Part shown: positions 24,325-37,228 of the stretch, piece after piece
Position numbering within the stretch: the first letter of the stretch is position 1
Layout: each line of letters begins with the position of its first letter
Source of the DNA: Epiperipatus broadwayi
Lineage: Eukaryota > Onychophora > Udeonychophora > Euonychophora > Peripatidae
Length of the DNA: 64,000 bases
Assembly: GCA_028023455.1 (NCBI GenBank)
Contig: JAQFVV010006426.1
Span: forward strand, 620,001 to 684,000
Direction: 5' to 3'
Position numbers and translations under genes: made by a program
The notes under the pieces: model-generated
The model's database searches: none
Seen by the model: only the letters and a program-made list of their open reading frames with translations
What the model was told of the DNA's origin: nothing

Positions 24325-25872
24325 TATAACACCACCCGATATCTTTTAAACCGCCATTGTAGGCTTTAACCCGTAGCTTCGAATGAAGATATTTGTGAGC
24401 ATGGTTTGATTCCATCTCACGCGCCAATCTTACACGTGGATAAGAATTATCTCATCGAAAACGTAAATAAGGGTTCTGGTATGTATATTTATTTATGGTA
24501 GCGCACCGAACCAGCTCAATCTCAGGGTTTGGGGACGATAGTCTAACTAGAGAACAAAGCTAAAACAATACCTAACTAAGTCTTATATGTCTATTATTAT
24601 GTATGATAGTTTATTTGTTATAAATCCATTAATCTAACCCGGATCTTATCATAAAATTTATTCTATTTATGGCTATACCCATTACCAATAAATCCCATTT
24701 ATACACGCATATAAATATATCAATATTCAAGCGCACAGCCCATTTATTCTGATACACACATATATAATTCATACACGCATCAAAATAGTGCAATTATACA
24801 TCAGAGCTGTTTATTTAATGTTGTTATTTTATTTAATTTTAAAAGAGACCCATTATAGTAATTAATATTGAGGTAACACTAGTTTCTTTATTAAGACACA
24901 TTCACTGAACATATATTTTTGTGCCACTCACTTTACCTTAGTTCACGCGATCAAAGACAAGTCCGCATTTATAACTCTCCAAGAATACTGGTCTGGTAGA
25001 TATAACGGATGGCAAACAGTTCCAATAGGGTACATCAAATAGCTTATCCCAGAGGTGGAATAGGTGATTCACTCGCTTTATGACAGGGTCCAATTTTCAA
25101 AGATCTTTCGTCACCATTACACTTGATGAAACAAAATTTCTTTATTTTAATAACGCAGTTCGTAAGTCCGCTTCAGGTGAGTTCCACGACAAGTGTCCAC
25201 TGGGCCGATTAACGAAACTCGCACTATAGAATTACCCCGACATATTGGGTGGGAAAATATTAATGACTTCTTAAGAAAAAAATTACACGTTCACACAATC
25301 TGTAGTTCAAGCCGCGTCTCTTTTTTTTCTATCTATATCTCTCCTTTCGAGCACAACAAAAAGTTCTTTTGTTTTTAACTTTGTAAAATTTTCTCTGTGT
25401 ATCCGTACGCCACTGACCAGTTCTTCCATTGTTCTTCAAAAATACCCACCTGACAAGTTTTCAGACTTCTCGACGCCAGTTATTGACTAAACTGCCCACA
25501 GCAATTGATTCATTTCTATTTCTGTCCTCATATGTTCAAGAGATTAATTAACAAAAGAAAAACATGTGTTACCGACAATATTATTAAAACTTTAGAAAAA
25601 AACTTAACGGATAAAATATATACGAATAATCAATTACAATTTATACAGCTCTATATATAATTGACTGTAACCATCACCGTTAATACATACGCATATTGTA
25701 CACTCGCACATACAACTATATTTACATATGCATACACACATAACTTTCGCACTCCTTGTAACAGGGTTCGAATGACTATTTACATATATATCTTTTCGCA
25801 TATAATCGCTCCATATCAACACTCTCAATTAGCACTATTGCCTTATCTCGTATTCGAACCCCGTCTGTTACA
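24325..25872 (-). mobile_element. Solo LTR inserted into the RTE fragment (1.55 kb)
   Basis: The element splits the RTE copy. AGAC occurs immediately before it (24321-24324) and after it (25873-25876), and removing the element plus one AGAC restores the LINE alignment (GAAGTTG-AGAC-CTACAAT against the homologous position of the intact element). On the minus strand it starts TGTAACAGACGGGG and ends GGTGTTATA, close to an inverted TGTAACA/TGTTACA terminus. A 4-bp duplication and TG start fit a Ty3/gypsy-like LTR. There is no internal coding region, so it is a solo LTR. Open frames inside it have no recognisable content. Confidence 0.7.
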
Positions 25873-25876
25873 AGAC

Positions 25877-26340
25877 CTACAATATTTGATCAGACTATTA
25901 ATACAGATGGAAACACAATGGATGAAAATAATCATAGATTTAGACTTGGATGGAAGGCTTTTAATAGAAATAATAGCTGTGTATATGAAAAAATATATAT
26001 TTTTTTATTAGATGTGCTTTTCATATGGTTCTGATACTTGGACCCTTTAAAGAAAAGCAATACAAAGACTTCAGACTATTCATTGGAATATGAAGAGATT
26101 TATATTAGGAGCAACAAGAAAGAATCAAAATTAAAATATATGGGTGAGAGACCAGACATGTATTGAAAGAAATGAGTGATATTGAGTTGAGTTGGACTTA
26201 TTGCTAGAAGAGATGATAATAAATGGACTGTTAAAGTTTTAAACTGGATCCCAAAAGATTGTAATAGCTTAAAAAGTGAACCCATGTATGATAGATGGAT
26301 AAGTAAAAGAAGCTTTTTGATATAATTTGGAAAAGAGACT
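25877..26340 (+). pseudogene. Decayed RTE fragment, 3' part
   Basis: This continues the copy broken at 24320. It reads INTDGNTMDENNHRFRLGWKAF near 25890-25960, then YGSDTWTL near 26025, RLQTIHWNMKRFILGATRK, RRDDNKWTVKVLNWIPKDC near 26210-26260 and RWMD...IIWKRDYKSEKQIW near 26295-26355. Order and spacing match the C-terminal part of the full-length RTE element. Multiple frameshifts are present. Confidence 0.72.
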
Positions 26341-27086
26341 ATAAATCAGAAAAACAAATTTGGATAAGCATTTTATAGTGGAATAATAGTGTTCGAATGT
26401 GATAATGTTGATTATTTAGATGTTTTTATACATATGTTTTGGGATTATGAATGGAAATTTTAAATATATATACACATGAAATTATGTTTAAATATGTGTA
26501 ATATATATATGAAATTAAAGTATTCCAGTATTTACTTTTAACTCTAGTGAGAAGTGAAATGGCTTCAAAATATGTGTATAGTTGGAAGATAGTTTAATTT
26601 TCGGTATTGTTGAATGGTTGCAATATGAGGATTGCACTGATAATAAAAAAAAATGAATACATATATATATATATATGCACATATAACCATGAATAATTAT
26701 TTTTTTCATTATTAAATAATGTTCCAGTAATTAAATTTTCATAACATTCCCAAATAAAAATAGTAAATCAAAGTATAACAATTTTCTAAAACAATATTTT
26801 ATTAATAATGTCTAGGATTATTATAAACACAAAAATCTGTCAAAAAGTAGTTTGTGGAAGAATGAGTGCAAATCCCCCCTCCACCAATAATATAATCCTT
26901 TTTATTTTGAATTCAGTGCTAGAAGAGAAATGGTTTTAAAGCATCCTCTAAAGTTAGCCATATGCTAAAAGCATTTATTAATGCTGTTAAGTGATCTGTA
27001 ATTCATATATTCATTATAATAAAAATGTAAATTTTAGTTAATTTGTCAATAACAGATGGAGCCACATCAAAATCCAATTTTGGCAG

Positions 27087-27970
27087 CATGTGTTATGTGT
27101 TAGTAAAGGTGTATTAGATTACTTAGAAAAAGTACAAAGGGAAGTAGGAAGACATGAAGAGGTGTGGACAGCAAAGGAGGCAATTCAAGGAGAAATGGGA
27201 TGGCCAAGTTTTTATATGAGAGATGCAAAAAGTAAAATGAAAATGTTTGGTAGGTTGCAGTTTATGGATAATAAAAGAACAGCCAAAATAGTATTTAATT
27301 GGGTTACGAGTAAAGGGCAGGCAACAAGATGGGTGAGAAAGGTAATGCGGTATGCAAAAGATTGGAATAAAGAATTTATATCAGTATACTTGTACAAAAG
27401 GTGGGATGATTGTGTTAGGAGGATTGTTGAGTGTTATAATGGCAAGGAATGGGATAAAAGAGTAGATGCATTAATAAAAAATAGGGAGTTGGAGTAAAAA
27501 GAATTTAAATATATATAGAAGTAGACGGATCATTGGATGCGAGTTAATTTATGATAATAGCAAGGAAAGTAGTTTATTGTTAAAGGCTCGAATGGGATCT
27601 TTAGCAACAAGAGAATATACATGTAAATGGAAAAATATGGGTGATTTAGTCTAAATTTTGTAAGGAAGGCAGAAAATATGCATCCGTTGATTGAATGTAA
27701 TTGCTTGAAAGCAGAAAGGGTACAAATAATGAAGCTATGGAAGAATAAATATGAACAAAGTGATTATACAGAAAGTGGGCTATTGGTTTTTATGCTGGGT
27801 TTGGTAAAAGATAATGGGGATTTAGATATAAAGGCCATAGAGTTGACAAAGATTATGTTGTGGAAATGGGATGGAGCAGATTATGGGAAAGCTTAGGGTG
27901 GAGAATGGAAGGGGAAGGTAAAGTGGCTAACAGCTTTCTTTAGGCATAGTTGCTGAGAGATTCCTGACTG
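27087..27970 (+). pseudogene. LINE ORF2 3' end, second LINE family (copy 1)
   Basis: A frame of 135 codons from 27090 reads LDYLEKVQREVGRH, GEMGWPSFYMRDAKSKMKMFGRLQF and WDDCVRRIVECYNGKEWDKR. After a frameshift and stop, a second frame from 27678 reads MHPLIECNCLKAERVQIMKLW and LLVFMLGLVKDNGDLDIKAIE. The CKEG...HxLIECxCL arrangement looks like the cysteine-histidine motif found after the reverse transcriptase in several non-LTR families. The copy is 5' truncated and lacks the catalytic domain. It is unrelated at this level to the RTE element and is represented again at 47151. Confidence 0.65.
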
Positions 27971-28439
27971 TTTAAAAAATCATATCACATTGGCAGCAAG
28001 GAATTTTTAATGCAGACATTTTTGCTTCAGCATTTTTAGATGCAGTTTGATAAAAATAGCAATAGTATATTTTTTAACTTCAGTTATAGTTAATATTTCT
28101 TAATAATTTATTAATGTAAGATATTACATATTTTACATTTTTAAAGATTTAAAAATATTCAGATATAGGCAATCATTATGTTACTGATAAAAAAAAAAGC
28201 AAATATTTTCCTTTTTTTTTTAAATGCTTTAAAATATATATATATTTAATTTTGAAAGATATAATTTTAACAAAAATGATCAATATCCCAAAGAGTCACA
28301 TACTTCCCATTAATTGATATATAAGTATCAAAAAAAGATTTTAAATAAAATGCAGTAAAACAAGATTATTGGGGGAAAAACTTTTATATTAACTTCAAAT
28401 TTTTAAACTTATGTTATTACTGAATATTAATATATATAT

Positions 28440-30661
28440 ATATAACTATAGTTGGAATGGATGTCATGAGTATGCTCACTTTCGGGATAGATTTCCTTAC
28501 AGGACTCGGCAATTTTAATATTGACTGATTATTTAGAGCTACTAATCAACCACATTACTATATTTCTATCATTAACATTTCTTTATTCACAGGACTTATG
28601 AAACTTTTAAGATATATATTTTTCATAGCATGCTGGGGTTCTTATCAATAAAAGACAATAATGAATATCTGATTACTCTCATATAAGAAGCATTTATTTA
28701 TCAATTTTAACAGGCTTTAACTTTTACCACGTCTTATTCGACGTTGGTGAACTTAACTAAATGATATAGATTTCAAGAAGTGGACCAAAGAGCCTAACCG
28801 ACGACTGGATGGAATTTCTATGGCTGTTTAGTCGCCATAACACCTGTAGGTAATAGTTAAATATTACCCACCAATGCGAATTCTTAGGCAAGTATTGTTT
28901 ACTTGACGCAAATTTTAAATATTGCGTAATTAGAATTTAAGACTAATGAATACAATTTACGGTAGCCCTGGTGCCTTGAATAAAATCCAAATACCAAACA
29001 AAAAAATGTCTACGGGAGAATATATTTATGAGCATCACTTTATCAATGACCTCAAGCGCCAAACACATTATTACAATGAGAATTATATTTCCTGATTAAT
29101 GAAGTGCCTGACCCAAGCTAACTCACTCCCAGGGTGGGGAGGAAAACCTATTGGATGAACGGAGTTAACAATAATATATATATAGGTTTATACTTAACTG
29201 AAAATATACTATTATATATCCGCTTACCTCGGACATATTTGAATTATTGGAATTTATTTAGCGAATGAAGTGATAAAAAAAAAATATGTAAACCATAATT
29301 ATTAAATAATTCTCACGCAAAGATAAATTTGTATTAAAATTTATTATTACTTTCTCATTGCCATCTATGGAAATAAACTCTTATCCCTCCCCTCTAAAAC
29401 ATAGTCAGTTCCCCCAAATTATAAATGAAACGATATAACAGTAAATTTAAAATAAACACATATTAGTTTTTATATATAAGAAAAAAAAAAGTCTACTATA
29501 CAATTGTGCGCAATAATATTATGTTATAAAATGATTTAAGAAAGTTATTATTTTCAAGGGTAGCCATAAACAATTTTCAGAGGTATAAAAACAGAGTTCA
29601 CTTTTCCTGACGAAAACCCCGGGGTCTGGGATCCGAATGTAATGAGGCATATCAAATGGATTGCTGCTATCCGGTAGTATTTGGAGTAGTTTTATGAAAG
29701 CGCAAAGATATAATTTTTTTTCCTGACGAGTCCGATGTTTAAATTGCCATGAGTAATGTTGGAGTCGTAGTTGAAGTCTTGTTTAATGTAACTTTCAAAT
29801 TAACTGAATTTATATTTTTATACGTACGATTCATTTCTATTTCTTTTCTGTTCCACTATCTGGAATATTCACTAGGTTCCGAGGTTCTTTGGCAGCAGGC
29901 GGCTTCTAGTCAGTTCGCATCGGCTATGGGTGAGTAAACCTTTTATGTAAGGTTTTTTACCCCGTCATGTTAGATATATCTTCTATAGCTTTTTTTTTAA
30001 GTCTATCTCCCTCAACGGTCAAGATCTAACTGACTTCCCTCTCTTTTTTATTTCCCAAATTCCCCTCAATAATTAATTTCTTTTTCTAATTAATTTTCAT
30101 TTCTCATACAAAGGAAATTTTCTTTTTCTTATCGGATCTTCAATCTAAGTCTTTTTCTTTGAATAGTTTTGCCTTTCCAAATTACTTTTCTTTCTTTAAA
30201 TTTTCATTTCCATTGTTTTGGTTAAACATTCTCTGGCTTTTTCTTGGAATTTTATTTTCGTAGTAATTAGCGATTGGTGATTTAAACATAAAACTGCTTG
30301 AAGACACAAACAACATTCCTTCTTTGCTACCCTAGTTAATTTTGAATATAATTAAACTTAAATCAATAAACAATATATAACATATTTGCACACAACTGTA
30401 ATTTTGTTAATTTGTACTATTTTAAAAGTAAAACATTCTAAATAAATAATGTTTACTAATTAATCCCTTCCCCATTTATTTTTTAAAAAAAAAAATACTA
30501 ACGAAAAAGAGTTTAAAATTTATTTCACGCACGTATATATATGAATAACTATATATATTTTAACCCTTTATCATCCGCTTGAATATATGCTGGTATTTGA
30601 GGGTAATGCGTACGAGCTTTTCCCTTTCTTGTAACAGGGTTTGACCCCAGCTACTGTTACA
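28440..30661 (-). mobile_element. Probable solo LTR of the TGTAACAG family
   Basis: On the minus strand the right edge reads TGTAACAGTAGCTGGGG, then AACCCTGTTACAAG, matching the start of the solo LTR that ends at 25872 (TGTAACAG...GGGGTTCGAA and AACCCTGTTACAAGG). The segment has higher GC than its flanks and no coding content. The left edge is uncertain and I did not find a convincing target duplication, so the start given is only where the composition changes. Confidence 0.4.
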
Positions 30662-31215
30662 CAATATTGATTTCAATGACAAAGTAAGACACTTTCTAAA
30701 TAATTTCAACATAAAATAACATGTTTCATATTATCATCATCAGTAAATTTAAATATAATGTAATAACAGTACTGATTATCATGGAACAAAAATTTTTCCA
30801 AAATCATCAACTAATTAATAACACAAAAATTATATTTTTTAAATATATATACAATTATAAAAATGTCTGTTAAGTAATATATAGTGATTCCATTTGGTTT
30901 ATCACTCTTCATATTTAGAGATTAGCAGAGAATCTCTTTTCTTACAGTTTAAATATGACTATCAATTAGTTTTAAATTTCATTACATGTAGCATTTTTAT
31001 GTTTGTTGTCGTAATAAATGGTTCTTTCTTATATTTATAGACTAGAATGGTACATGAGTGATTCATTTGTCATCTGTCTATAAATATTCAAACAAGAATT
31101 ATACTGTTATTCAAAATTGTGTATGCTGAATAATAATGGGCATGTATGTAATTCCAAATACTCTTAAGCTCTTAAAATTAAATAGCTCACATAATCTACT
31201 ATTCATATCTCAAAT

Positions 31216-31990
31216 CAGTAGTATGCAACCTCTAAACATCGCATGATCACCATCTCATGCTAGCACATAACTGTTAGTAAACAGGCAAAAACTCCATATA
31301 GTAGTGCCACCTTGTGCTAACCAGTGTAATCAATGGGTGCCAGAAGGCTTGTGCATAAAATTCCTATCTAGTGCCTACTCATCCAGTATCCCTAGACTAG
31401 TTTCTGGCTTGTGGCCTTCATCAGTGAGGAGCCTTGGATCTGAGAGGTGCAGTGCTCTCAGATCCAAGGCTCCTCACTGGTGAACCACAAGCCAAAAACT
31501 AGTCTGGGGATATTGGATGAGTAGGCACTAGATAGGGATTTTATGCACAAGCCTTCTGGCATCCATTGATTACTCTGGTTAGCACAAGGTGGGACTACTA
31601 TATGGAGATTTTTTGCCTGTTTAGTGTGCAACCTGTGGTTTGGATCCCTCATGGACTCGCAAAATTTTTAAGAAATTCTTTAAGTTTTTAGTAATACCAA
31701 ATTCTTATACTGAAAGAATTTTAATATTTAAAATTAATAAAAATCACATGAAAATAAATTGTTTTTGTATGCTTATTGTTGTTCCAAAAATTCGATTTCA
31801 AATTGTATGTCTATATATTAAAATATTAGGAAATGTAAATTTGTGTATTAATTAAAATTACTATCATTTTATCATGAATATTCTTATATACTCATACTAT
31901 GATTTAGGCTTGGTAAAAATGCACAATGGGCCACATTTCATCCAAGGAAGGGGGAGGGGTTTGAAAATGTAAAAAGGTTGTATACCACTA
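31216..31990. mobile_element. hAT-like non-autonomous element carrying a nested foldback
   Basis: The left end reads CAGTAGTATGCAACC and the right end reads GGTTGTATACCACTA, forming imperfect terminal inverted repeats of the CAGTGGT...CAACC type seen in hAT elements. Just inside the right end is a GGGCCACATTTCATCC...GGGGAGGGG stretch. The foldback at 31279-31622 interrupts it. No 8-bp target duplication could be confirmed and no transposase is present. Confidence 0.4.
31279..31622. repeat. Foldback element, 344 bp (copy 1)
   Basis: It begins AAACAGGCAAAAACTCC and ends with the inverted counterpart GGAGATTTTTTGCCTGTTT. The arms pair along nearly their whole length through CCAGAAGGCTTGTGCATAAA, GTGCCTACTCATCC, GACTAGTTTCTGGCTTGTGG and GGAGCCTTGGATCTGAGAG, with a loop of about 6 bp near 31450. 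It is highly similar to 33436-33758, so it is a dispersed family. It contains no gene. The open frame across it is an artefact of the arm sequence. Confidence 0.75.
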
Positions 31991-32250
31991 TTCTAGAATG
32001 CGGATAGTTATGTATCAAAAGAAAATGCTATTTTTTTCTGGTAACTGACTGAAATTAGGTCTACACCCTGCTCTCATTCCAATTCTTAATATAGGAGGAT
32101 TTATACATTTCTTTTAATGTTGCATGGTTATCTCAATTAATTAAACTTGTAAATTTGGATCTAAATGCTACGTGCTTCACTATCCACTACGTCTTAAAAT
32201 TATTAGTTATTTTACCTTTTCAAAGACTCTTACTTGAAGTTTTTTTTTCA

Positions 32251-32336
32251 TGTGTCATAGCATCTGCCAGGAAGCTAACCCGGGACAACTGCTTGTAAGC
32301 AGCTATGCTGGCCACTTGACCACCAACGCTTTGACG
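32251..32336 (-). mobile_element. tRNA-derived SINE fragment
   Basis: On the minus strand it runs from GCGTTGGTGGTCAAGTGGCC through GCTTACAAGCAGTTGTCCCGGG to GGCAGATGCTATGACACATG. A- and B-box-like positions and the GATGCTATGACA end match the copies at 36530, 46163 and 50650. Confidence 0.6.
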
Positions 32337-33435
32337 ACATAAAGTTTTATTAGGATATATTTGTTTTCCACCTATATAATTTTTAATCAACCTTTGGCCT
32401 GTGTTTTTCAGTATATATTTTGCATGACATTCAATTATTTGTTACTTCATTAGATTAATTTTAAAGTAAGTACTTTCCATTTCTTTGTTAAATATATAAA
32501 TAATCGTTTCATTTAAAGCATGATCCATTAAATTGCTCGCTATAGTAAAACAAAATTTGGTTATTATATTTACCGTTCTACATATTTAATCTTTCTAGAA
32601 TTTATTTTTTCTCACATGCTAGAAATCTGATTTTATATTAATACATTCAAATAAATGCTGTAGCTTGTTTTATTGTTTAGTCTAATTTTTAAATCCGTAA
32701 CACCGTTAAATTGAATTACTGTAATTGGTTTTCACTGACTATTTTGACTTCCTATTAAATCAAAAATTAAGAGAAATTTAATTCTTGATATAATAACTTT
32801 ATTAAATTTTTTATATATAAAAGAAAAATTTATAGAATTGTTACTGTTATATAATAGTATCTTATAATGTATACTGAATTATTATTTTTTTTACTATGTA
32901 TTTCTGTCAAAATAAGATGCAAATGGAAATAAGTATATGTTATTAATTAAGAGAATGAAAAATATTAATGAGTGGGCGATGAAATATTTTATAGTTCAAG
33001 TTTTGGGTTCAGTTATTTCATTAATTGTTTTTTTCTTTTAGAACATTTATATTAATTAGATATTTTTATTATGATGTAAAGGGTTATATTTTTTGAATAG
33101 ATAATTGTAGAAAGTTATTTGAATTTAAAAATCAATAATGGCTTTAAAAAAATTACATAAGCAGGCATTTTGTTTTGACCTAATTTTTTTTAAAAAATCA
33201 TAACATTGAGTTTTAAATCCTCATCAGTATCTAAACAAAATAAGCCACATTAAAATAAAAACTTAAATACAGACATTATAAAGAAAATATTTGTCTTTCG
33301 GTTGGAAAATAAAAATTGTAAAATGGGCTAATCCATTATTATTGTTCTAATCTGAAATGCTTTGTAAGTACTAGTAAATTAATTATGATACTACGAATGT
33401 AGATAGTTTGTTCCAAACTAGGTCAATTATTTAAA
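32337..33435. other. AT-rich DNA without a recognisable gene
   Basis: Low-complexity AT-rich sequence between a SINE and a foldback element. Nothing else could be supported. Confidence 0.4.
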
Positions 33436-33758
33436 AACAGGCGAAACTCACTGTACGTAAGCTAGAGTAAATAATGGATGCCAGAAGGCGTGTGCATAAA
33501 ATCCTCATCTAGTGCCTACTCATTCAATATCCCCAGACTAGTTTCTGGCTTGTGGCTTTCCTCAGTGAGGAGCCTTGGATCTGAGAGCATTGCACCTAGA
33601 TCTTAGGATCTAATGCAACTCTCTAACAGCCACCTCACTGAGGAAGGCCAGATACTAGTCTGGGGATATTGCATGAGTAGGCACTAGATGGGGATTTTAT
33701 GCACAAGCCTTCTGGCATCCATTGATTACTCTAGCTTGCTGTGTGTGTTTTGCCTGTT
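33436..33758. repeat. Foldback element, 323 bp (copy 2)
   Basis: Same family as 31279-31622. It begins AACAGGCGAAACTC and ends TTTTGCCTGTT, with arms pairing through GATGCCAGAAGGC, AGTGCCTACTCATTC and CCCCAGACTAGT. The central part differs from copy 1, with ATTGCACCTAGATC and AACAGCCACC around the loop, so it is not simply a recent duplicate of copy 1. Confidence 0.72.
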
Positions 33759-35429
33759 CTAACAACAGTTATAGGCAAGCATAAGAAATGGTGATTATGT
33801 GATGTTTATTAGATCAATTACTGTATTATATAAATTGACTTATTCAATAGCCTATTCAAATTGGCCCATTTTCTTAAGCATTATTTATTAATGACATGTT
33901 TGTAGTAGCTCTTTCACCAGCAGATGCAAATTAATAAATCACAATTATATTTTAGGCATCATCTTGATATTTCCATAGATTATTGAGCAAAAAACAAATG
34001 TCTTAACTGAATTAGTATTATATTATTCTAAAAGCGAGGTATTTAACTTTGCTCTGTTTCAAAACTATTATATATATATAGCAATGATATTTAATTGTTT
34101 GACATAGCCTACCATAAACGAAATAAAGGATGGGTAAAGGTTTCAGTGCTTTATGTCACTAGATAATTTTAGTAGTTATATGATTTGATTTATTAAAATA
34201 AAAACAAAAACCAATATGAAATAGATTTGAAACATTAGAAGCTACATTTTACAACTTGTCACTGCTATACTTTTTAAGATAAAAAAAAAAATAATTATTT
34301 AAGACCCTAGAAAGTAAGACTGAAGTTAACAGTAGATTTCTGCATCTCACAATAAAGTCAAAGTATTAACATTAATATAGTATTTTGTTTTGATTACAAT
34401 AATAACACGTGCTATTTCATAAAAAACTATTTATTACTAGGTAAACAAATCACAATTTTTTATTATAGTCTTTTTATTAATAAACTTTGTACAGAGATTT
34501 TTTTTTTTTTTAAATCTTTGGTTAGAACACACATATATACAAAATATATCCATACATATATATTTCTATTGGTTGAAATCATAATATTTTGCACTGAACA
34601 TTGGTTGCTTTTCTTGTTTAAACTACAGTGTTTACTTGTAATATTTTATTTTATTTAAATTTAATGATGACTTGGTTCTTCCTATTAATGTATCATTTCT
34701 ATTTCTTCACTTCCCACTAAACTATAATACTGTGTGAACATTTAAACATTAATTTACTTTAGAATTATTATTGTTCTAAGTATAATTGGTTAAGTAAAGT
34801 GATGTTCATTAAATGGTGAAAAGTTTTGACTGCCACTATAAATATATTGTATTATAATATATGAAAATTTTTGGAAACAATCACATACAATCTTAATGAC
34901 GTTTCAGCAAAATAACATTTGTCTTTGATTAATTTAATAAAGGTGTTGATTATAGTAATAAACCAAGAATGAGAATTAAACTTTGGATGATGAGGGCCAA
35001 TCAGTCAGATTCTAATTTAGTTAGTTTTTGTTCATATGTTGCTAATTTGACTACTTTATTATGTTTCTTAATCTATTTCTTTTCAAAATTCCTATGGCCT
35101 CTCTAAATATTCTTTGTTAATGAGTGGTGAATTTGGATAAGATTTTTGGTTTTGGAAAAATCTCCATGATGGCATCTAAAATATGAAGAGCAAGTGTTGA
35201 GATTTTGGACACTTTTTAACTGCATTAATATACTCATCTCTTCTAGCACTGATGCAGTAGTTGTTCATTCCTATATATGTGGCTTGGTATACTCTACAGA
35301 TCTCATTTATTCCTTGAGTCTGAAGAAGGATTATGTCTTTAAGTTCAATCTAAATGCCATTGTTATGAGGCATGATATCAATATATATATATAATAAAAT
35401 CCTGGATTAATTAAATGATACAACCTATA
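33759..35429. other. AT-rich DNA without a recognisable gene
   Basis: No supported gene. The 66-codon frame at 35194-35394 has no recognisable motif. Confidence 0.4.
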
Positions 35430-36350
35430 GTAAAATAAATAAAGCCACTTATCTTGAAAAAAAAACAAACAAGATTTTTATTAATAAAAGTTTTATTGAT
35501 GATGATATAAAAAATAAAATCATCCCAAGAGAGAAATCCTCTTTATGCCCCAAATTCTATGGTCTATCAAAAAATATACAAAAATAGATGTCCCACTCCA
35601 TCCTATTATTAATGCTATAGGATCAATTCAACCAATAATTCCATCTATAAAATTTGTAAAGAAACAATTCTCTTTATTTCTACTATTAATAATTTAAAAA
35701 ATATTTTTATCAGCTTCAATGTTACTTCATTCTTTATTAACATACCAGTTGATGAAGCTTTAGATATAGCTTGTTACTGTTGCAATCAACACTGGCTAAA
35801 CATTGTCTCACTAATACCTTCTTTATTTATAATAAATTGCAGGCCCAATTGGGATCTCCCATGTCTAATGTGTTTGTTAATTATTTATGAGAGAATTTGA
35901 AACAAACTTTATATAGCATTCTTCAAGTCTTCTATTTAGCTCATATTTTGTTGTTTGGTCATATAGAAAAGAAAAATTGAATAAATTTTTAGTACATGTT
36001 AATAGCCTCTATCTCAAATTAAATTCATTACGAAACAGAAATGGGTGAAAAATTATCTTTCGTTATTGTTCTTTTTCAAAACAAACAATATCTTAAACAT
36101 TTTCTATATATACATATAGAAAATGTACACATACTGTTAGATAGCTAAAGGCATCATTCCACTCGAATCTTTTTCATAGTTAAGTGATTTTTTATAAGGG
36201 TCTTTTTACTTTTAAATAGAATTGCATATTCTTTTATTAATGAATGATTGCAATATCATTACTATAAACAGAGAAATGCAGCAAATTAAAATACCAAAAC
36301 AAAAAAAAGTAATTATTTTGGAGTATGCATTCTTACGTAAAAGGAACTAC
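35430..36350 (+). pseudogene. Decayed Penelope-like reverse transcriptase
   Basis: Across several frames the plus strand reads IIPREKSSLCPKFYGLSKIHK (35519-35590), close to the Penelope signature PRLYGLPKIHK. Then comes ISFNVTSFFINIPVDEALDI near 35710-35770, matching the motif A region SFDVxSLFTNVPVDEAL, and QLGSPMSNVFVNYL near 35845-35890, matching the motif B region GxPMGSPxSPxxAN. Many stops and frameshifts make it clearly dead. The corresponding GIY-YIG tail is not seen directly downstream. Other Penelope remains in this window lie at 14592-16348, 42280-42547 and 53246-53842. Confidence 0.68.
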
Positions 36351-36529
36351 ATACAATAATTTCATGTATATTGAGAAGCTGCAATATTAAACAATATTTA
36401 CTATTGAACAAAATAAATATACAATCTGATTAAACCTAAAGATTGAATTCCTCTGGGGGCTTAAAAAATGTATGAGATGGTTTGCAGAGTTTTCCAAATC
36501 ACACATATAGAGATGAATAATCAGTGCAA

Positions 36530-36645
36530 ACGTTGTTAGCTGAGAAATCAGCGCAGCTACCTTGCAAGCAAGCAGTTGGTTGCAGACGGTTGTTGCAGGT
36601 TCGCCTCCTGGCCGATGCTATGACATATGGAAAAAAAAAAAAGAG
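36530..36645 (+). mobile_element. tRNA-derived SINE with poly-A tail
   Basis: From CGTTGTTAGCTGAG it runs through TACCTTGCAAGCAAGCAG and GCAGGTTCGCCTCCTGGC (B-box-like GGTTCGNNTCC) to GATGCTATGACATATGG, followed by a run of 13 A. It matches the minus-strand copies at 46163 and 50650. The open frame starting at 36524 is incidental. Confidence 0.65.
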
Positions 36646-36815
36646 GTTAAGTCATTTAACATCAACTTTTGCTCTTCATATTATAGACACTGGCTTGCCA
36701 TCATATAGTTTTCTCCAAAACCAAAATTAATATATATCTTTTATACAACTAATTGATTATCATTTTTTTATGTTGAATTTATTAAATGCATTACTGTCTT
36801 TTAATATTTAAAGTA

Positions 36816-37228
36816 TCATTTGGATGCTTTCATGCTTATTTTCAATAGCATTTTTTTAAAGAAGGAATTCATAATATACAAATTTTATAAATTTATGTCA
36901 TCTCTTTATTATTGTCTCTATATTCAAATTCTAATAGTAAAATATCTTATAATTCTATATATTAAATAAAAATTAAAGAAGTTTTTTATCGGAATGAGAA
37001 TTTGCTTAGGCAGAAATCTGAATTATGTATATTTAATATTAAATAATCATTTGTTAATCTATCTAATCATCAATCTCCACATTGTTGGTCTTTCATTTTT
37101 TATTTATAATGAATTCCTGTGTTTGTGTCTTTTTTTTTTTAATTCACAAAGCTCACACAATGTGCCATTTAATATTACTTCTACTTCATGCAACCTTTAT
37201 TCATTTGAATGTTATCTACCATTATAAA
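36816..37228 (-). pseudogene. Decayed RTE endonuclease fragment
   Basis: The plus strand here parallels the complement of the RTE endonuclease at 13322-13880: GGATGCTT-CATG, AAGGAATTCATAATAT, ATGAGAA-TTG and CAATCTCCACA-TTGTT all appear in the same order. The middle, covering GDFNARIG, is partly deleted. Stops abound. It is a third RTE copy, older than the full-length one. Confidence 0.65.

Noticed and set aside
25661-26011. 116-codon plus-strand open frame
   Set aside because: It crosses the junction between the solo LTR and the RTE fragment, so it is an insertion artefact.
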